From positions 20,087,791 to 20,151,790 of the forward strand of contig CP092880.1 of the NCBI GenBank assembly GCA_030710605.1: a stretch of 64,000 nt of DNA. The letters run 5' to 3'. The notes beneath the pieces were generated by a model, which saw only the letters and a program-made list of their open reading frames with translations, did no database searches and was not told where the DNA came from. Both the position numbers and the translations under genes were made by a program. This DNA is from Cordylochernes scorpioides. Lineage: Eukaryota; Arthropoda; Arachnida; Pseudoscorpiones; Chernetidae. Below are positions 1-10,904 of this stretch, one piece after another; the stretch's first letter is position 1; the number at the start of each line of letters is the position of its first letter.

Positions 1-840
1 TCTGGAAATATGCCATCTCCTTCTTCTGGTGACCAAGACAATCTCCTTAAATATTTTAGATGTTAAATATGTTGTAGAGTTTAATAAAGCTGTTTTGATA
101 TTTAGGATAGACTATAAGACTATTAAGTAAACTTTTTTTTTGCCATGAATTGCTGATTGTTTTTACTCTTTTACTCTTTTTATACTTTTGATTTTAGGAT
201 AATGTTTTTATTAATAAAATCAAACTTGGATTTTATTAGCTTGAATCACGATATATTTTGATTTTTAGGATAGACTATAAGACTGTTGATACTAATTTTT
301 TGCCATGTATTGCTGATTATTTTTACTCTCTTTTTATGTTTTTGATTTTAAGAGCAGAATGTTTTTATGAATAAAATCGAACTTGGGATAAAATTCATAA
401 GAGTTTATCAATAAAATTGAATTTTAGATATTACTGTAAGCTTGAATTACGGTTGCTCCTTTATAAAATTGCTACTCTTTTTCAATTTGTCAAATATTTC
501 TGATTTTGCTTTTGATAAATCTTTTAGTTTAGGATGTTAAATGTTATATTAGAGTTTAATAAAACTATTTTGATTTTTAGGATAGACTATTAGACTGTTA
601 AGTTGATAACTCTTTTTTTGCCATGTATTGCTGATTGTTTTTACTCTTTTACTCTCTTTTTATACTTTTGATTTTAGATTTAAAAGATTTTATCAATAAA
701 ATCTAACTTGGAATTTTAGATATTACTGTGAGTTTGAATCACGATCGCGCCTTTATAAAATTGCAACTCTTTTTGATTTTGTCAAACATTTCTGATATTA
801 ATTTTGATATTTCTTAGGAAGGTTATTAGAATTTTTTTTA
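1..840. repeat. degenerate AT-rich satellite-like tandem repeat
   Basis: The block repeats the same phrases in diverged copies. One phrase (aggatagactataagactg, then tttgccatgtattgctgatt) occurs near 108, 273 and 577. Another (attttagatattactgt, followed by a cctttataaaattgc phrase) occurs near 412 and 711, and a third (gatgttaaat...gagtttaataaa) near 60 and 534. Spacing is irregular, about 160-300 bp, so these are old, partly deleted units. No coding potential is seen. Confidence 0.6.
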
Positions 841-857
841 TTTTTTATATTGCAATT

Positions 858-1085
858 TTCAAAAAGAAAAAGGCCTCTCCTTATCGTGCAACAGGAAGTT
901 GCTGGTGGCTTGCGCTATCTACGAGTATCGGAATAAATATCAACTATTCGTTGATTTTTTAATTATTCCAGAATTGGCCAAATACCCATTCTTTATTAAT
1001 CAAGAAAAGCTAACCACGTACGCATTTCGGGCTTTTGGGCCTCGTCAGCGTGATGCAAGCTGTACCTCAAACACCAAAAAAACTG
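858..1085 (-). repeat. hammerhead-bearing short repeat, family 1, diverged copy
   Basis: This copy of a non-coding repeat is shared with 27500-27720, 36938-37125, 38810-38985 and 41182-41455. The shared order is a gaaaaaggc...tccttatcgtgcaac block, a cggaataaatatcaactatt block, a ttggccaaatacccattctt block, then the hammerhead and gcaagctgtacctcaa. The ribozyme lies on the minus strand, so the element runs right to left. It is non-autonomous; the family is most like Penelope-derived hammerhead repeats by inference. Confidence 0.7.
1009..1060 (-). ncRNA. hammerhead ribozyme motif, type I, diverged
   Basis: Read on the minus strand, this gives CTGACGA, a stem-II arm, GAAA, a two-base loop and the cleavage triplet GTA. 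Stem I is ATCACG with CGTGGT (one G-U pair). Stem II (GGCCC, AAAA, GCCC) has one internal mismatch compared with the GGGC/GCCC of other copies, and stem III is only A-U plus a wobble pair. The core residues of the hammerhead family are all present, but the weakened helices suggest low activity. Confidence 0.65.
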
Positions 1086-1625
1086 GTATAATAGAAAAAA
1101 ATTGGAAAGGAAAAACGATCGGATGACAAAGTCGTGTTAATACGGACCATTGTCATGATCCTGGAGAAAAGTCCTCGGCATGGTTGAAAAATTCTGGAAT
1201 GGACAAATTGGTCTCAAGGTCAGCTCAGTAATCTGCACTGATATGTCACGGAGAAAAATTACCAAGGACAAACGTCAGGACCTGACATGGTCATTTATTT
1301 TGATCCAAATAAATATAATTTATTGGGGAGATGGTCAGAGGCATTTAGAATGATGATGAAGACATTTACTGATCGCTTAAATATGCGTATATAGATAATA
1401 CAGCGCCATCTATCTAAATGAATATCAACTAAACGTACATTTAATTACTAATTTTATCCTTTAAATGCTCATTTGAGTGGTCAAGTAATTATCTTTTTAT
1501 CTTCAATTATACCTTATTCACATAAAATATACAATGATAAAAATTGAGGAGTAACAAAATTATAACATATAAAATATCTTGATATATATTATGTTCGAGA
1601 ATATATAAATATATTTACATACTCC

Positions 1626-1816
1626 ATCATATAAAAGAAGTCGGTGGACGAGTAGATAACACCCTCGATTCCCGTCAGTCATGAACCGGGATCGAATCGC
1701 GCGTTGGACCCTTTGTTTTAATATCTGAATAACTTTTACATATTATTCATTGTTGCAATTATCATGAACTAGGTTGCTCTTTTTGAGCGGTACCTAATAA
1801 ATTGATTTTGGAACAA
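1626..1816 (+). repeat. tRNA-derived SINE, copy 1
   Basis: The head (gtcggtggacgagtagataa ... ccgggatcgaatc) carries an A-box-like and a B-box-like pol III promoter, the latter GGGATCGAATC. The tail (attcattgttgcaattatca, then tttgagcggtacctaataaa) is shared almost word for word with 2037-2215 and 12238-12320. Three copies with the same tail define a family. The head does not fold into a clean tRNA. Confidence 0.6.
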
Positions 1817-2036
1817 GAACAAGACTCCCATCATAATCGATTTCTGACCGAAGGTATGTAAATAGGATATGAAAAATTCGCATTATTATCGGCTCGTAAC
1901 TATGATAGTGATTCCATTCAAATCAAACCCTATACCATGTTAAATTTAATCTAAGTCGGTCACATATATTTTAGAAACAAGGCACAACAAACGCACAAAA
2001 TTTCACCCTCAATTAAAAAATATATAAATATATCAA

Positions 2037-2215
2037 AAATAGTCGGTAGACGAGTGGGTAACACCCTCGATTCCCGACAACCATGAACCGGGATTGAATC
2101 CCGCGTTAACATTTTGTTTAATATGTGAATAACCTTCACATAGTATTCATTGTTTCAAATATCATAAACTATGTTTCTCTTTTTGAGCGGTACCTAATAA
2201 AGTGATTTTGGAACC
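2037..2215 (+). repeat. tRNA-derived SINE, copy 2
   Basis: Same organisation as the copy at 1626-1816. The head contains gtcggtagacgagtgggtaa and a near-perfect B box (GGGATTGAATCC), and the tail ends tttttgagcggtacctaata. Head and tail match copy 1 with scattered substitutions, so both come from one source element rather than from a local tRNA gene. Confidence 0.6.
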
Positions 2216-2239
2216 GAATGGCCAACAATAAATAGTACT

Positions 2240-2337
2240 CGCATAAATAATATTTACACATGGAACTTTATAAAGAACCGCAGTTTCACATCCAAAGAGC
2301 TGCATGTGGCTCGGGAGCCGCAGTTTGCCGACCCCTG
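2240..2337 (-). mobile_element. hAT terminal fragment
   Basis: The minus strand starts CAGGGGTCGGCAAACTGCGG and continues with the ctcccgagccacatgcagct phrase. This is the typical terminal sequence of MER5/Charlie-like hAT elements. Only one end is visible, with no transposase and no convincing 8-bp duplication, so this is a truncated non-autonomous copy. Confidence 0.6.
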
Positions 2338-2489
2338 TTCTAGGGGTATTATGTAAAATGGAAACAGTATATATAAACCTATCCAATAGCAACATCAAAA
2401 AAAGCTTCTGAGACATCAACTTATGAAGAAGGGCCTGATGAAACATCATCAGCTATTTCTTAAAAATAAGATACACTTCAGCCAGAAAA

Positions 2490-2545
2490 GGTTTTGTTTA
2501 CTCGACGTTTCGACAAAAACCCTTTGTCCTTGTCAGGAAAAACAT
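2490..2545 (-). ncRNA. decayed hammerhead of the Penelope-like element
   Basis: The minus strand has CTGACAA, then a six-pair hairpin (GACAAA with TTTGTC), then GAAACGTCGAG. The layout is that of a hammerhead. The core G8 position is A (CTGACAA rather than CTGACGA), and there is no room for a stem-III loop before GTC, so cleavage is doubtful. Confidence 0.4.
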
Positions 2546-3294
2546 TTGGCAAGGAGTTGGCAATATGTCTGAAGTTATAATGGTGTTCTTGCGAGAGCGT
2601 TCAAATGTTATACAGCAAACAAAATAATTAATCAACGACTTTTATCTAGGCAATATATATATTGTGGCGAAGTAATATTTTATTATTTAATTTAATTATT
2701 CAATGAAAATATCTAAAACAGATTTATTATTTTATATTTGTAAAATCATCATTTATGTTACCTAGCTTGCTTGTTCGATATTCTCTAGCTGTATATAGTT
2801 TGGTTATGGGTAGTTGGCGATCTATGCATACGCCCCAGGAGCCTGGGTTACCTTTATGTTACTACTAGATAGTTTGGTTGGTTTGTTAATAATTATTGAC
2901 TAGTCGCGATGACGTCATCAATAAATACTTTCACATCTTCACATATACAAAGACTTGATTTCTACGCTACAATATATATTTATAATAAAATTAAAACAAA
3001 TTAAATAAAGAATGAAATGATAATAATTTTTAAAGATATTTCACCTAAAATATTATCTATTTTATTATTTATATCAATTTATACCTAGCCTTTAACTATA
3101 TTTTTCAAAATTGAAAAACGAAGCAAATTGTTACGGAATATCTTCAAACACATTTATAACTCTTGTTCCCATTTCTCGTGATACCCATAATCTCTAAAAA
3201 TAATCATTCCTTTGTAAATTTTCTAATTATTGTGAAATATATTAATATTATTCCATATATAAAATATGTTCTCCAATTTTGCTTAACGCCCTTC

Positions 3295-3399
3295 TCCCCA
3301 ATAAACCCTGTTGATGTTCCTTAATTCTGGTCTTTAAATTACGGCCGGTTTCTCCTACATAAATTTTGTCGCATTTAATCCAATAAATTAAATGACCTG
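3295..3399 (-). pseudogene. GIY-YIG endonuclease domain fragment (Penelope-like)
   Basis: The minus strand reads GHLIYWIKCD followed by KIYVGETGRNLKTRIKEH. This gives the paired aromatic-hydrophobic strands and the GETGRNLKTR helix typical of the GIY-YIG nuclease of Penelope-like retroelements, where it nicks target DNA for retrotransposition. The catalytic Arg is present in the RNLKTR stretch. The frame upstream is interrupted and downstream conservation fades within about 40 codons, so this is a remnant. Known UvrC/SLX1 family members differ in context. The neighbouring linker and hammerhead make the retroelement origin most likely. Confidence 0.7.
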
Positions 3400-4102
3400 T
3401 TTTTTTTTAAATTTAATATATCTTTTAATATGTTACTTCTAGTCGAATATTCCTTTTTAGTTCCAGTTAGTTCTATACCAAATATTATATATATTTTTTT
3501 CCAAATTCTGGAGATTTCGTTATCAACTTCTCTGTTATATGGAATTATTATATTATTGTAATCACATCTGTATTCTTATACATTATATATATATTCTGAA
3601 TATAGAGCAATTCATAATACGAGTATTATATTTAAAAAATGGATTATTTTGGATTTCTATAAGATTATTTATTAATCCGATATTTCGATGGACCAATCGT
3701 CCATCTTTTACGAGGTTTTTTGTTATGAAGCACATAGCAGGTCGCTGTGTATATATATAATAAATATAAATAATATATATATTAAAATTTGTATGGTTTC
3801 TCTATATTATATCTTTTTATTCAGGAAGCCAACTGAATATTCAGATTGTCCTAATTCTTCTCTAATTATATTTATCTCTTTTTGAATTCAATATATTAGT
3901 CTGTACATACCTGTTTGGCTTTTTGTACAATTGTATAATTTTGTGTGTGTATTATAGGATTTGATAGATATTTCATATTAGCTGGTCAATATTATATAAT
4001 GAATGAATTATCTGAAAAACGAAGCAAATAATACTTTCTTAAGCTTTTTCCCCAAGAAATCCCTAAATACTTTCGTCCATTTTTTTTATAATACTCAATT
4101 TG

Positions 4103-4460
4103 TTACAAACCACGGAAATTTCAAAAGTTTTTTTTAATAGAATAAAGGCAGTGGAGGAATCAAGTTGCTTTTGTGGTATTAAGGAACAAATCTCAAGACA
4201 TCTACTAAGCGATTGCCCTGCATTTCAAGATTATAGAATGAAGAATGAACAAGTTGTTTGTAAACTTAACGAAAGATCATATTTAAAGTTCAATTCATTT
4301 TGTAAATACATTCGAAACTTTCTACAAAATCTGGATATATAATGTTTTCAGGCGTTGAATAATGTGAATAACTTATGTAAATAAACTTTTCTCCTTGTTT
4401 GGCGCAAGTATCCCTTGCGGGATATAGCACTTTCGAGTTAAATAATTGTAAATTGTAAAT
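4103..4460 (+). pseudogene. LINE ORF2 3' end and 3' UTR fragment
   Basis: About 80 codons (to 4342) end an ORF2-like protein. A CFCGIKEQISRHLLSDCPAF stretch shows the CxC...H...C knuckle pattern found downstream of the reverse transcriptase in I/Jockey/R1-type LINEs. The 3' UTR ends in an imperfect (TTGTAAA)n tail near 4445-4460, a normal LINE 3' end. No upstream reverse transcriptase is present, so the copy is 5'-truncated, as usual for target-primed insertions. Confidence 0.65.
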
Positions 4461-4470
4461 TTTATATAAT

Positions 4471-5176
4471 ACTAGCGGACGTACCCGGCTCCGCCCGGGT
4501 TTTACCCGAGTAAAAGTTTGTCTAACGAATCTCTCGATAAAGTGAACATTTTTTTCCCGGTCCCTTGAAAAATACTCGATAAGTTGAATAAAATCAATAT
4601 TAATTGGTTCCCTCGGTAATTGGAAGTTAAAGGAATAGTATCTTGCCTTGGAATTGTATCATTATTCTTGTATGGATGTACCCGGCTTCGCCCGGGTTTT
4701 ACCCGAGTAAAGGTTTGTTTAACGAATCTCTCGATAAAGTGAACATTTTTTCCCGGTCCCTTGAAAAATACTCGATAAGTTGAATAAAATCAATATTAAT
4801 TGGTTCCCTCGGTAATTGGAAGTTAAAGGAATAGTATCTTGCCTTTGAATTGTATCATTATTCTTGTCTCAAATAAATTGCCGTGTCATCCTGAATTTTG
4901 TCTTTCCTAATTTTCTACATTACAAAATCATCGTATCATCATGATAATATTTAGAGCAGATTGTTGAATTATAACAGATAAATTAGAATATTTATCTTGA
5001 TTATTTCTAGGCGAAAAGTTATTTCAAAAATTTTATTTGCTAGAAACCTTCCCAGTACTATACTAAATAACTTCCCAAAGTTTCATGGCGATCCAATGAG
5101 TGGTTTGGTCAGGCATAAAGGACAAACAAACAAACAAACAGACACACATACATTAATTTTTATATATATAGATAAA
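4471..5176 (+). mobile_element. RTE/SINE-like non-autonomous repeat with internal duplication
   Basis: The 5' end has the acccggct...cgcccgggttttacccgag phrase. The 3' end has a tttcatggcgatccaatgag phrase, then (CAAA)n, tacattaatttttatatata and gata. The minus-strand copy at 10905-11610 and the end fragments at 46731-46820 and 42155-42205 share the start. The first 197 bp are duplicated in tandem (4477-4673 and 4674-4867) with few differences. No ORF is visible. Assignment to an RTE-mobilised family is inferred from the ends. Confidence 0.55.
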
Positions 5177-5179
5177 TAA

Positions 5180-5690
5180 TGACCAGTCAATATAAATATT
5201 CTTTTTATCATCATCTCTCAGTATCTTCGTTTTCTGGTTTCTGTAAATAACGACCATCCGCGTCGTTAGTTAGACTTAATATCTAATCTAAATTACTCTA
5301 TTATAAATATATTGTATAATCCTATTGTCTAAATAAATACATATAGAAAAGGATTATTAAGAGTTAAAATAATTTGTTTACAACTACGTGGTAACCCTAA
5401 ATACACAACAGAATTATTAGAGTTAAAATTTAGATGTACCCACAATCTGTTGGCTTTCTAAAAGCGCTGGTTATAATAGATCCATCTTCTTTACGACAAA
5501 TTCATAAAAGAATGATAAAAAAACATTTTTATATCACATCAGTAAATTCCATTCCTTTTAAAAAATTATTTAACTTGATATCGTTAAGTTTTCTTCAGGG
5601 ATCATTGCGAAAACATAATCCATATATAAAACCCAAATAGGTATTCATTCTGATAAGACAATCTTAATCCCTATATATATAAAAGTCAGA
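5180..5690. other. unassigned AT-rich stretch
   Basis: No gene is recognised. A 68-codon open stretch at 5434-5640 (+) has no motif or splice signal that makes it convincing; its neighbourhood suggests decayed retroelement sequence. Confidence 0.3.
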
Positions 5691-5779
5691 ACAAAAGCAA
5701 TTTTTATTCAGTCATATAAAACGTCGTTACATTTCAATTGTTAGTGGGGGAGGGGGTACAATTAAAATCTATCTCTATA

Positions 5780-8700
5780 AAATATTTGTAAATTTCGTAT
5801 TTCTTCTTGTTTAAAATTCGACGTAATTCTGGATTTCCGCGGTCTAGGATGAAGTTGGCTGGGCTGAAGATATATAAGCGGTCGACAATCCGACATTCTT
5901 CAGTAGCTTCTTTTATTTTCTTTTTCGTAAATTCACACTCTAGGTATCATGTAGTATGTCTGGAGATCCTCCGCACGCAGTGCAGGTGGGCCTTCCATTC
6001 CTGGTCGGGTGTGGCAGGGCTCTTAATTTCAGTCTCCAGGCGATATCGTCGTAGATGTTACGTTTTTTATGCCAGGATGGCGCAGTGTTGAAATTCCACT
6101 TTGCAGCTTTTTCTTCAGCGCGTTTAAAGTTAAAATTGGTCGATAAAATTATATTTCGTAGTGCGTTACTCTTTATACGTGAGAAAAGGCGTGATTCGTA
6201 AACGATGGGAAGATGCACGCAGGAAGAATGGTCTTGAAGTTTAAAAGTCGTGTTTTTCGTCTGGTTGTAAAATTCGGCAATTCGTTGTAGATCGTTTCGG
6301 ATATTTCGCGTGGCATGGGAAAATAGATCATTTGCCTCGCGCATTTCGTCGTTCGCATCTATAAACTCTTTCAGGCGTTTCAAGTTTCTTATGCTGAAGA
6401 CGGCAGAGTTCTGTAGATAAGGCCGTGTAAGAGGCGGCATTTCGGTATAACGAGGTGTAAATAATCTTTTCGCGAAAGCTGCTTGAAGTCAATATTAAAT
6501 TTATGAACGATGCTACGCCAGCTTGCTAAAATTTGTTTTCTTCGCGGTGAGAGAAATCCGTGTAGATCGTAATTAAAAAGATTGAAGTAGTTGGTCGCAT
6601 TTTTGTTCTCAAATAGAAATTCGTTTTCGTTCTGATGTCCATTAATTTGCTTTTGTATACGTTTTAACGTGAATAAATCGCGTTGCGTGGCGAGGTGGAG
6701 CAAAGCGAGACCGCCGTTCTCGATAGGTAAACAATTTATTGAGGAATTTGTCCAGGTTGTATTTAGGTATATGGCGACATCAATATCTTTTTGTATATCG
6801 TTGAGGATTACGTCTTCAGGTAGAGTCGCGTTTATTTTATATGTAAATTTCGGTATCAATCTTTCGTTAATATATCGCGTCTTCTGTATAAGCGAGAGCG
6901 ACGAAATATGGGATTTAACAACACGCACCGCTTGTTGAAATTCTTCGCGCAGGTTTTCTTTCTCCGTTTTGAAGGGCGTTTTTGAGTTTTCAACTAAGAT
7001 GCCAAGCACTTTGATTTGGTCTCTCCTCATCTTAATTTCCCTCGGAGTGTCGGTTCTGTTGCCCCAGCTGCCACACCACAGCCCTTTGCTTTTCCCAAAG
7101 TTTATATTTATGCCGGAGACCCGCTTAAAATCTTGGAGACAGGAGTATATTCGGTCGAAGTCGCTTTCGTCTCTAATTAAGAACACCAGGTCGTCGGCGT
7201 AAATGTGCGTCGTGGTCGTGGAGCTCAGTTTGTCTCGTAAGTGAAAGATTAAAGCCGTCGTGGAGATCGAGAACAGTACCGCTGACAGCCCGCAGCCCTG
7301 ACGAACTCCCCTTGTCACTTGTATGGATGGAGAGGTTTCTTCATTTACGTCAATCTTAATTGCACTGTTGTTCAAGATTATCTTGATCCATTTGATAAAT
7401 ATATTTGGTATACCGATTCTCTCAAGAGTCGCAATTAGGAAGTTTCTGTTGAGTGAGTCAAACGCCCTCTGTAGGTCGAGGACGACAATCGCGAGGGGCG
7501 TGTTGAGGAGGTTTGCCGCGTAGACGCTGTATTCGATATCAGGGAGTATGTCGAATATTGATCTATTCATAATTGCATATTTTTGTTCAATAGGAACAAT
7601 TTGCGGGGAGTAGGGTTTAAGTTTTGCGAGTAATAATTTCGACAAGATTTTATAATCTGTGTTCATCATCGTGATAGGTCTCCAATCACCCAACGTCTTT
7701 GAGCTCGGCTTCTTTGGTAGGAGAATCAGCCTCCCCACTCTCATATGTTCAGGTAGTTCATCTTCCTCTTGAGCATTAGTAAATATCGTGAGAAGTAGAT
7801 CTGCGGCGTCGTTCGGGTATTTTTTATAAAATTCCGCGGGAATCTTGTCTTCTCCAGCCATCTTTTTATTGGGAAGTTGCTTAATTGCATTAATTATGTC
7901 GCCTCTCGTTATAAAGTGTTGTTCATCGAAGTTGAAGTCGATGTCGAGGCGTGGGATAGTATTTGTATACGTTACGATGTCGTTTAGATTGATAGATTCG
8001 TCGGCTCTGGATTGATCGCGGTAGTGTTTAAAAATATAATTTAAAATATTTCGATTATCGGTCAGCAGTATGTCGTTCTCGTTAAAAAGCGAAGTAATAG
8101 CGGGCTTGTGACCCATCGGCCTTGGGACCGTATACCTCAGACAAGTATTAGCAACTTCCAAAATAAGTCTTCTTATACATCTCCATTTAGCAATTGCATT
8201 TAAGTTCATATAGTTCGAATAAAAGTTTTCAAGTTCAAAAGCATATATGTCATCGAAGAGGCGGGAGGTAAATATTCGTCTGTCAATTTTTCGCGCTAAC
8301 TTCATTCTCTCGGTGCTTAAACGGGCGATGATAGCGTTGTGGTCAGATAGCGAGTAAGATAATGTTTTGCATTCTTCCAAGTTTCTTATTAAATCGGGCG
8401 TAGTTAAGATATAGTCGATGCGTGTTTCAAAAGGTGTGCCGTTCACAGTCGCGAAGTGCGTGACCCCGTGAATTCCCGGATTAAGATAACTAAATGCGTC
8501 GATTAGGTTATATTTTCTTTTAAAATCACTTAACATTTTTCTCTTTCTCTGTGAGTCCGTTCTTCCAGGCTTATCTCGTATGTTAAAGTCTCCAAGTATA
8601 ATTTTGGACGTGTCGTTCGGGAAATTTTCAATATATCGTTCAATCAAGGTAAAGTCGTTAAAGGCTTCATCCGGATTGTGCGTAACATGTACATTTATTA

Positions 8701-9045
8701 GTAAAACGAGTTTTCTTTTCAAGGTGCATTCGATCGCGCAGATCTTTCCGCTTCTGATAACTTTGAAGTTTTCGTTAGGAATTGTGCGATTTAGAATAAT
8801 AAATTGTCGCTTCCGAAATTGCTTTTTTTATTTGCATATATGTCGTAGTTTTCAAATTCTTTTCTCGATAATAATAGGTCTTTGTTTGTTTCTTGTATAG
8901 CGTAAATGTCTGCTTTAAGCTTCTTCGTCCATTTGCAGAAGTAATCTTCTCTTTCTCTTCCAGATATACCGCGGGCGTTGAGCGTGACTATTTCTAAAAA
9001 TTCGTGTTCAGAAACGTCGAAGGATGGCTGAGAACAGTCCAACAT
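5780..9045 (-). pseudogene. LINE ORF2: AP endonuclease - reverse transcriptase, frameshifted
   Basis: Three frames must be joined: 9045-8791, 8722-6389 and 6440-5940, with a last piece to about 5780. The first gives the endonuclease start (EIVTLNARG, then AIQETN). The second gives GDFNIRD and SDHNA of the endonuclease, then the reverse transcriptase with GDWRPITMMN, VLDLQRAFDSLNR, TRGVRQGCGLSAVLF and the catalytic IYADDL. The third ends in a knuckle CTACGGSPDILHDT whose last Cys (YLEC) is in another frame. The first shift lies near 8790, the second near 6400 and the third near 5940. The enzyme would nick target DNA and copy its own RNA; this copy cannot. Confidence 0.85.
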
Positions 9046-9243
9046 CCAAAAATAAAAAATAAATAAAGTAAGGAAGAATTTAAACTGGTAAAGGAGAGTA
9101 TATAAAGGAAGGTAAAATAAAATAAATCGTGTTAGTGTAAAAGGTAAAAATATACAAATAAATAAAAACGAGAAGGTAAGATAAAGAAGGTAAAAAAAAG
9201 AGGGTAAAAGGAATCGTGATAAAAAAAAAAAAGAGAAAGTAGG

Positions 9244-10698
9244 TTAAGTGAGGTTTTCTTCCTCCATTGTTTTCAAGAGATCCCTGATTCTACTATAGTA
9301 TTTTTGATAGACTTTCTTTTCATCTGGCTTCACTTTGTGCCAGGCATTCTTTCGTTGACGAATTTCTTCGCGGAAAGTTGTGAGGTCTTGCTTTAAGTTG
9401 GGGTGCTTGTCCATCTGTTCAATAATCTTGGTTTTTCTCGTGCGACCAGATTTACAACAAAGAGCCTTGAGGATCTTCACCATTCTAGGGTTTAACTCCG
9501 GTTCACAAAATTCAGATTCGCGCTCGAGTTGTGAGGATGCCACAGAAAGTTCTGAGAGCGCTACAGATTCGTTATCCTCTGATAGTTCGTCCTGCCCTCG
9601 CCTGGGAAAATCATCCTCGCTAGGCAAACCCTGCAGGATGTCTTCACTCGTAGGTTCCTGCGCTTCTTTAGGTTCTCCTTCTTGCATTGGTTCTACATTC
9701 TTGGGTAGAACCTCAGTAGGAGGGTTGGACTTTGGTCTCTTTCCGAGGTCGTTTAAAGCATGAGGGGGAGTTGGGACGTCAGTTAATTCTGCTAAGATTC
9801 TTTTTCTGCTCGTGGACTTTGTCTCTGGGGGTATGTTCATCACCTTCTCTTCTTCAGGTGGTGTCGGGACTGTAGTTGGAGTTCCTTCTAACATGTCGAC
9901 GGTGACAAGTTGAGTTACGGTATCCCTGATATTTTTGTTGAAGGGACATTTATCTTTTTTGTGGCCGTGGCGCCTGCAATCTGCGCAGATCACATCCTCA
10001 CCGACATAGATGCGGAATGATCTGTTCATATAATTTATAATGACCAATGCTGGCATGTCAGTCGAATCTTTTTTCTTAAATACGACCTCTCTCCTCAGAG
10101 ATGACAGGTGTTTTAGTAAGGGGTTATCCGTGGGGAAGGGCAGGGGGCGGATGGAGATGGTCTGCCCATATGGCTCAAGGGCCTTGGCGATGTCTGCATC
10201 CTGGATAAACGCCAGGACACCTGATAAAATATATTTTTTAGGCACGTTGAAAAGCGGCGTAGGAAAAATTTTCGTTTTTTGCACCTCAAACCCATTATTG
10301 ATTAGGATTTGGGCGAGTTCTCCGTTGGCCACTGAGACGATCGCCTGGCCATTGATTTTTCCTACTGAGTGAATATTTTCATACCCGACAACCGCTGCAA
10401 TTCCAGCCAGGTGTTCTTCAGCGGTGGAATTTGGTAGGCTTTGAAATTGTATAGCGGAATGAATATTTCCGCTTCTCTTTTCATAAGTCGTTTTTCTCAA
10501 TTCATCGTGCTTCTTTCTTTCTTCAATAGAGAAATGACGTTTTGGGGCATGCAAATTTTGTGAATTTGGATTTTTTGAAGATGATTGTGAAGGATGAATT
10601 TTCACCGTTTCATTAGGAGATGAGCTTGATGGGATGTAATTACTTGATGAGGTGGATGGCGAATCAGATGAAGCAACGACCGGCTTGGCCGTTGCCAT
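9244..10698 (-). CDS. LINE ORF1 protein (zinc-knuckle RNA-binding)
   Basis: The 484-residue intact ORF starts at an ATG (10698). The N-terminal 60 residues are Ser/Pro-rich. Residues about 100-230 form a folded-looking region, followed by a single zinc knuckle CADCRRHGHKKDKCP at about 238-252. The middle is acidic and low in complexity. The C-terminal 80 residues are basic and predicted helical, including KTKIIEQMDKHPNL. ORF1 proteins of LINEs coat element RNA and help target-primed reverse transcription. The broken ORF2 lies directly downstream on the same strand. Only the knuckle and the position support the call. Confidence 0.75.
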   Translation of the reverse strand: MATAKPVVASSDSPSTSSSNYIPSSSSPNETVKIHPSQSSSKNPNSQNLHAPKRHFSIEERKKHDELRKTTYEKRSGNIHSAIQFQSLPNSTAEEHLAGIAAVVGYENIHSVGKINGQAIVSVANGELAQILINNGFEVQKTKIFPTPLFNVPKKYILSGVLAFIQDADIAKALEPYGQTISIRPLPFPTDNPLLKHLSSLRREVVFKKKDSTDMPALVIINYMNRSFRIYVGEDVICADCRRHGHKKDKCPFNKNIRDTVTQLVTVDMLEGTPTTVPTPPEEEKVMNIPPETKSTSRKRILAELTDVPTPPHALNDLGKRPKSNPPTEVLPKNVEPMQEGEPKEAQEPTSEDILQGLPSEDDFPRRGQDELSEDNESVALSELSVASSQLERESEFCEPELNPRMVKILKALCCKSGRTRKTKIIEQMDKHPNLKQDLTTFREEIRQRKNAWHKVKPDEKKVYQKYYSRIRDLLKTMEEENLT

Positions 10699-10904
10699 GA
10701 CGATGATGCAAAGCTACAACTTGTAGCTTTGCTAATTTATGAAAAATAGAAAATTTTAAACTTGATGAAAATTTATGAAGTATGAATTGAAATGATGCCC
10801 GAACTTAGGCGAACAAGATGATATATATTAGGTTAAATAAACTTAACTTTAGAAAGCGAAAAAGGCGAAATACACGGAGCTCGCGCGACGCGTGGCCGCA
10901 CGGT

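Larger units (their letters stand above)
2490..3900 (-). mobile_element. degenerate Penelope-like element, 3' half
   Basis: Minus-strand translation of about 3400-3570 gives broken sequence resembling the linker between reverse transcriptase and nuclease in Penelope-like elements, including NREVDNEISRIWKK and EYSTRSNILKDI. This is followed directly by a GIY-YIG-like domain (3295-3399). Further down the same strand, at about 2490-2545, lies a decayed hammerhead, which is the expected order of nuclease then terminal repeat. The 3600-3890 region has weaker matches with stops. The element is dead. Confidence 0.6.
5700..10870 (-). mobile_element. near full-length Tx1/L1-like LINE
   Basis: The two-ORF non-LTR retrotransposon reads right to left: a 5' region (about 10700-10870), ORF1 with one zinc knuckle (10698-9244), a 200-bp spacer, ORF2 with AP endonuclease, reverse transcriptase and a CCHC tail (about 9045-5780), and a short 3' UTR. 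At least two to three frameshifts break ORF2, while ORF1 is intact. The reverse-transcriptase wording (GDWRPITMMNTDYKILSKLL) and the GGLALLHLATQ tail resemble the Tx1/L1 group. No clear poly(A) tail or target duplication was found. Confidence 0.8.
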
